From contig NW_014575399.1 of assembly GCF_000803265.1 (NCBI RefSeq), forward strand, positions 1 through 64,000: a DNA stretch of 64,000 nt, in the 5' to 3' direction. Below the pieces are notes generated by a model. The model saw only the letters and a program-made list of their open reading frames with translations, had not been told where the DNA came from and did not search any database. The position numbers and the translations under genes were made by a program. Source of the DNA: Ordospora colligata OC4 (Eukaryota > Microsporidia > Ordosporidae). This document shows, piece after piece, positions 63,569-64,000 of this stretch. The first letter of the stretch is position 1. Each line of letters begins with the position of its first letter.

Positions 63569-64000
63569 ATGTTCTACACAATGTGGTTTGAAGAGGATGT
63601 AAAGATTCCGTTGAGTAGCGAAATGAAAGAGAAGGAGGTTTTTGAAGTGTTGAAGAGGAAGTATGTTGGTAAGATTATTGAAGGGTTTGGTATATGTGTG
63701 GTGATTACTGAATGTGCAAGAGTTGAGGAGTATCAGGTTTATGATGAGTTTCTGGCAGCACATGCAAAGTTTGAGATGCTTTTATTCAAGTTCTTTAGGG
63801 ATGAAGTAATGTATGGCGAGATTCTGGAGCAGAATAGTGAAGGGATCCGAGTAGGAATATCATTTTTTGATGAGATACAGGTGAAGAAGGATAATCTAGC
63901 TGAGGGTTCTGAAATGGTGTATGTGAGCGATGGAGGAGAGAAGAAGGCAGCATGGGTGTGGATTTATAAAGGCAATCGGTTTTACTTGCGTAGGAAGTCA
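63569..64000 (+). CDS. RPC25: RNA polymerase III subunit RPC25 (RPC8), 5' part
   Basis: Open from ATG 63569 to the window end (144 codons, in frame). It reads MFYTMWFEEDVKIPLSSEMK, VGKIIEGFGICVVITECARV and GEILEQNSEGIRVGISFFDE, matching RPC8/Rpb7-type (MF-x-x-x-x-x-D-x-V-R-IPP, L-x-N-K-V-x-x-x-x-G-L-C-I-x-x-x-D, G-x-I-x-x-x-x-x-x-G-V-x-V-S-L-G-FFD). It forms the Pol III stalk with RPC17. CATCCCCGCGTAC precedes the ATG. The end lies outside the window. Confidence 0.88.
   Translation, partial: MFYTMWFEEDVKIPLSSEMKEKEVFEVLKRKYVGKIIEGFGICVVITECARVEEYQVYDEFLAAHAKFEMLLFKFFRDEVMYGEILEQNSEGIRVGISFFDEIQVKKDNLAEGSEMVYVSDGGEKKAAWVWIYKGNRFYLRRKS

Noticed and set aside
1..64000. CRISPR arrays, insertion sequences, integrated viruses or transposon proteins.
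   Set aside because: No regular short repeats with unique spacers, no transposase, integrase or reverse-transcriptase motif was found in any open frame.

Overview
The window looks like nuclear DNA from a microsporidian. The evidence is compact AT-rich eukaryotic genes with almost no introns, very short intergenic spacers (often 40-150 bp), proteins shorter than their yeast orthologs, and a recurrent CCC or CCCC tract within about 15 bp upstream of the start ATG, sometimes with an AAATTT-like element. CCC and AAATTT start signals are the known promoter marks of Microsporidia. The window also carries U6 snRNA, SmB, an Sm-like protein, an SF3A1-like protein, a Yju2-like factor and a CBP80-like protein, so this lineage has kept pre-mRNA splicing. 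That argues against the intron-less genera such as Nematocida and Enterocytozoon. I cannot name the species from sequence alone. Many start codons were moved inward from the longest open frame to the ATG just after the CCC signal; the text of each entry says so.

Layout. 1-3.5 kb: a tail of a gene, an AT-rich Lys/Glu-repeat membrane protein, a frameshifted small gene, then a NAP/SET histone chaperone; this end looks less conserved. 3.5-14 kb: an ABCG half-transporter, a B-box protein, a sliding-clamp-fold protein, an Sm-like protein, an SF3A1-like splicing factor, AP sigma, calcineurin B, Uso1/p115, a DUF1749 hydrolase, and Pop1. 14-25.5 kb: a Rad9-like clamp, Sec31, tRNA-Glu, a Pho85-like CDK overlapping the Lsg1 GTPase, V-ATPase H, B-type cyclin, CBP80 and proteasome beta4. 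25.5-35 kb: MCM3, PIG-L, Enp2, RPB6, an Asterix-like protein, a degenerate Nug1-like GTPase, delta-COP, uS19, Utp18 and uL24. 35-46 kb: CstF-64, HIT, Trm4, H2B, a coiled-coil protein, Spn1, a Csm3/Tipin-like protein, an E1-like protein, cyclophilin, an acyltransferase relative and CysRS. 46-64 kb: a SUMO-like-domain protein, Mrd1, SmB, ArgRS, U6, a C2H2 regulator, Yju2, tRNA-Cys, a Dad2-like microprotein, a Tip20/RINT1-like protein, eL20, condensin CAP-G, a helical-repeat protein, primase PRI1, an SLC35-like transporter and the start of RPC25.

The genes are mostly core housekeeping functions: ribosome assembly (Lsg1, Nug1-like, Enp2, Utp18, Mrd1, Pop1), ER-Golgi traffic (Sec31, delta-COP, Uso1, Tip20-like, AP sigma), replication and chromosome structure (MCM3, PRI1, clamp-like proteins, Csm3-like, CAP-G, H2B, NAP), splicing and RNA processing, and translation. 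No CRISPR array, insertion sequence, virus or complete mobile element was seen. The most notable oddities are a pseudo-GTPase version of Nug1, an unannotated spliced microgene candidate, a U6 gene with a 3' hairpin-plus-T-run, an E1-like and an acyltransferase-like protein lacking key motifs, and a precise CCCTGGA-ATG start signal.
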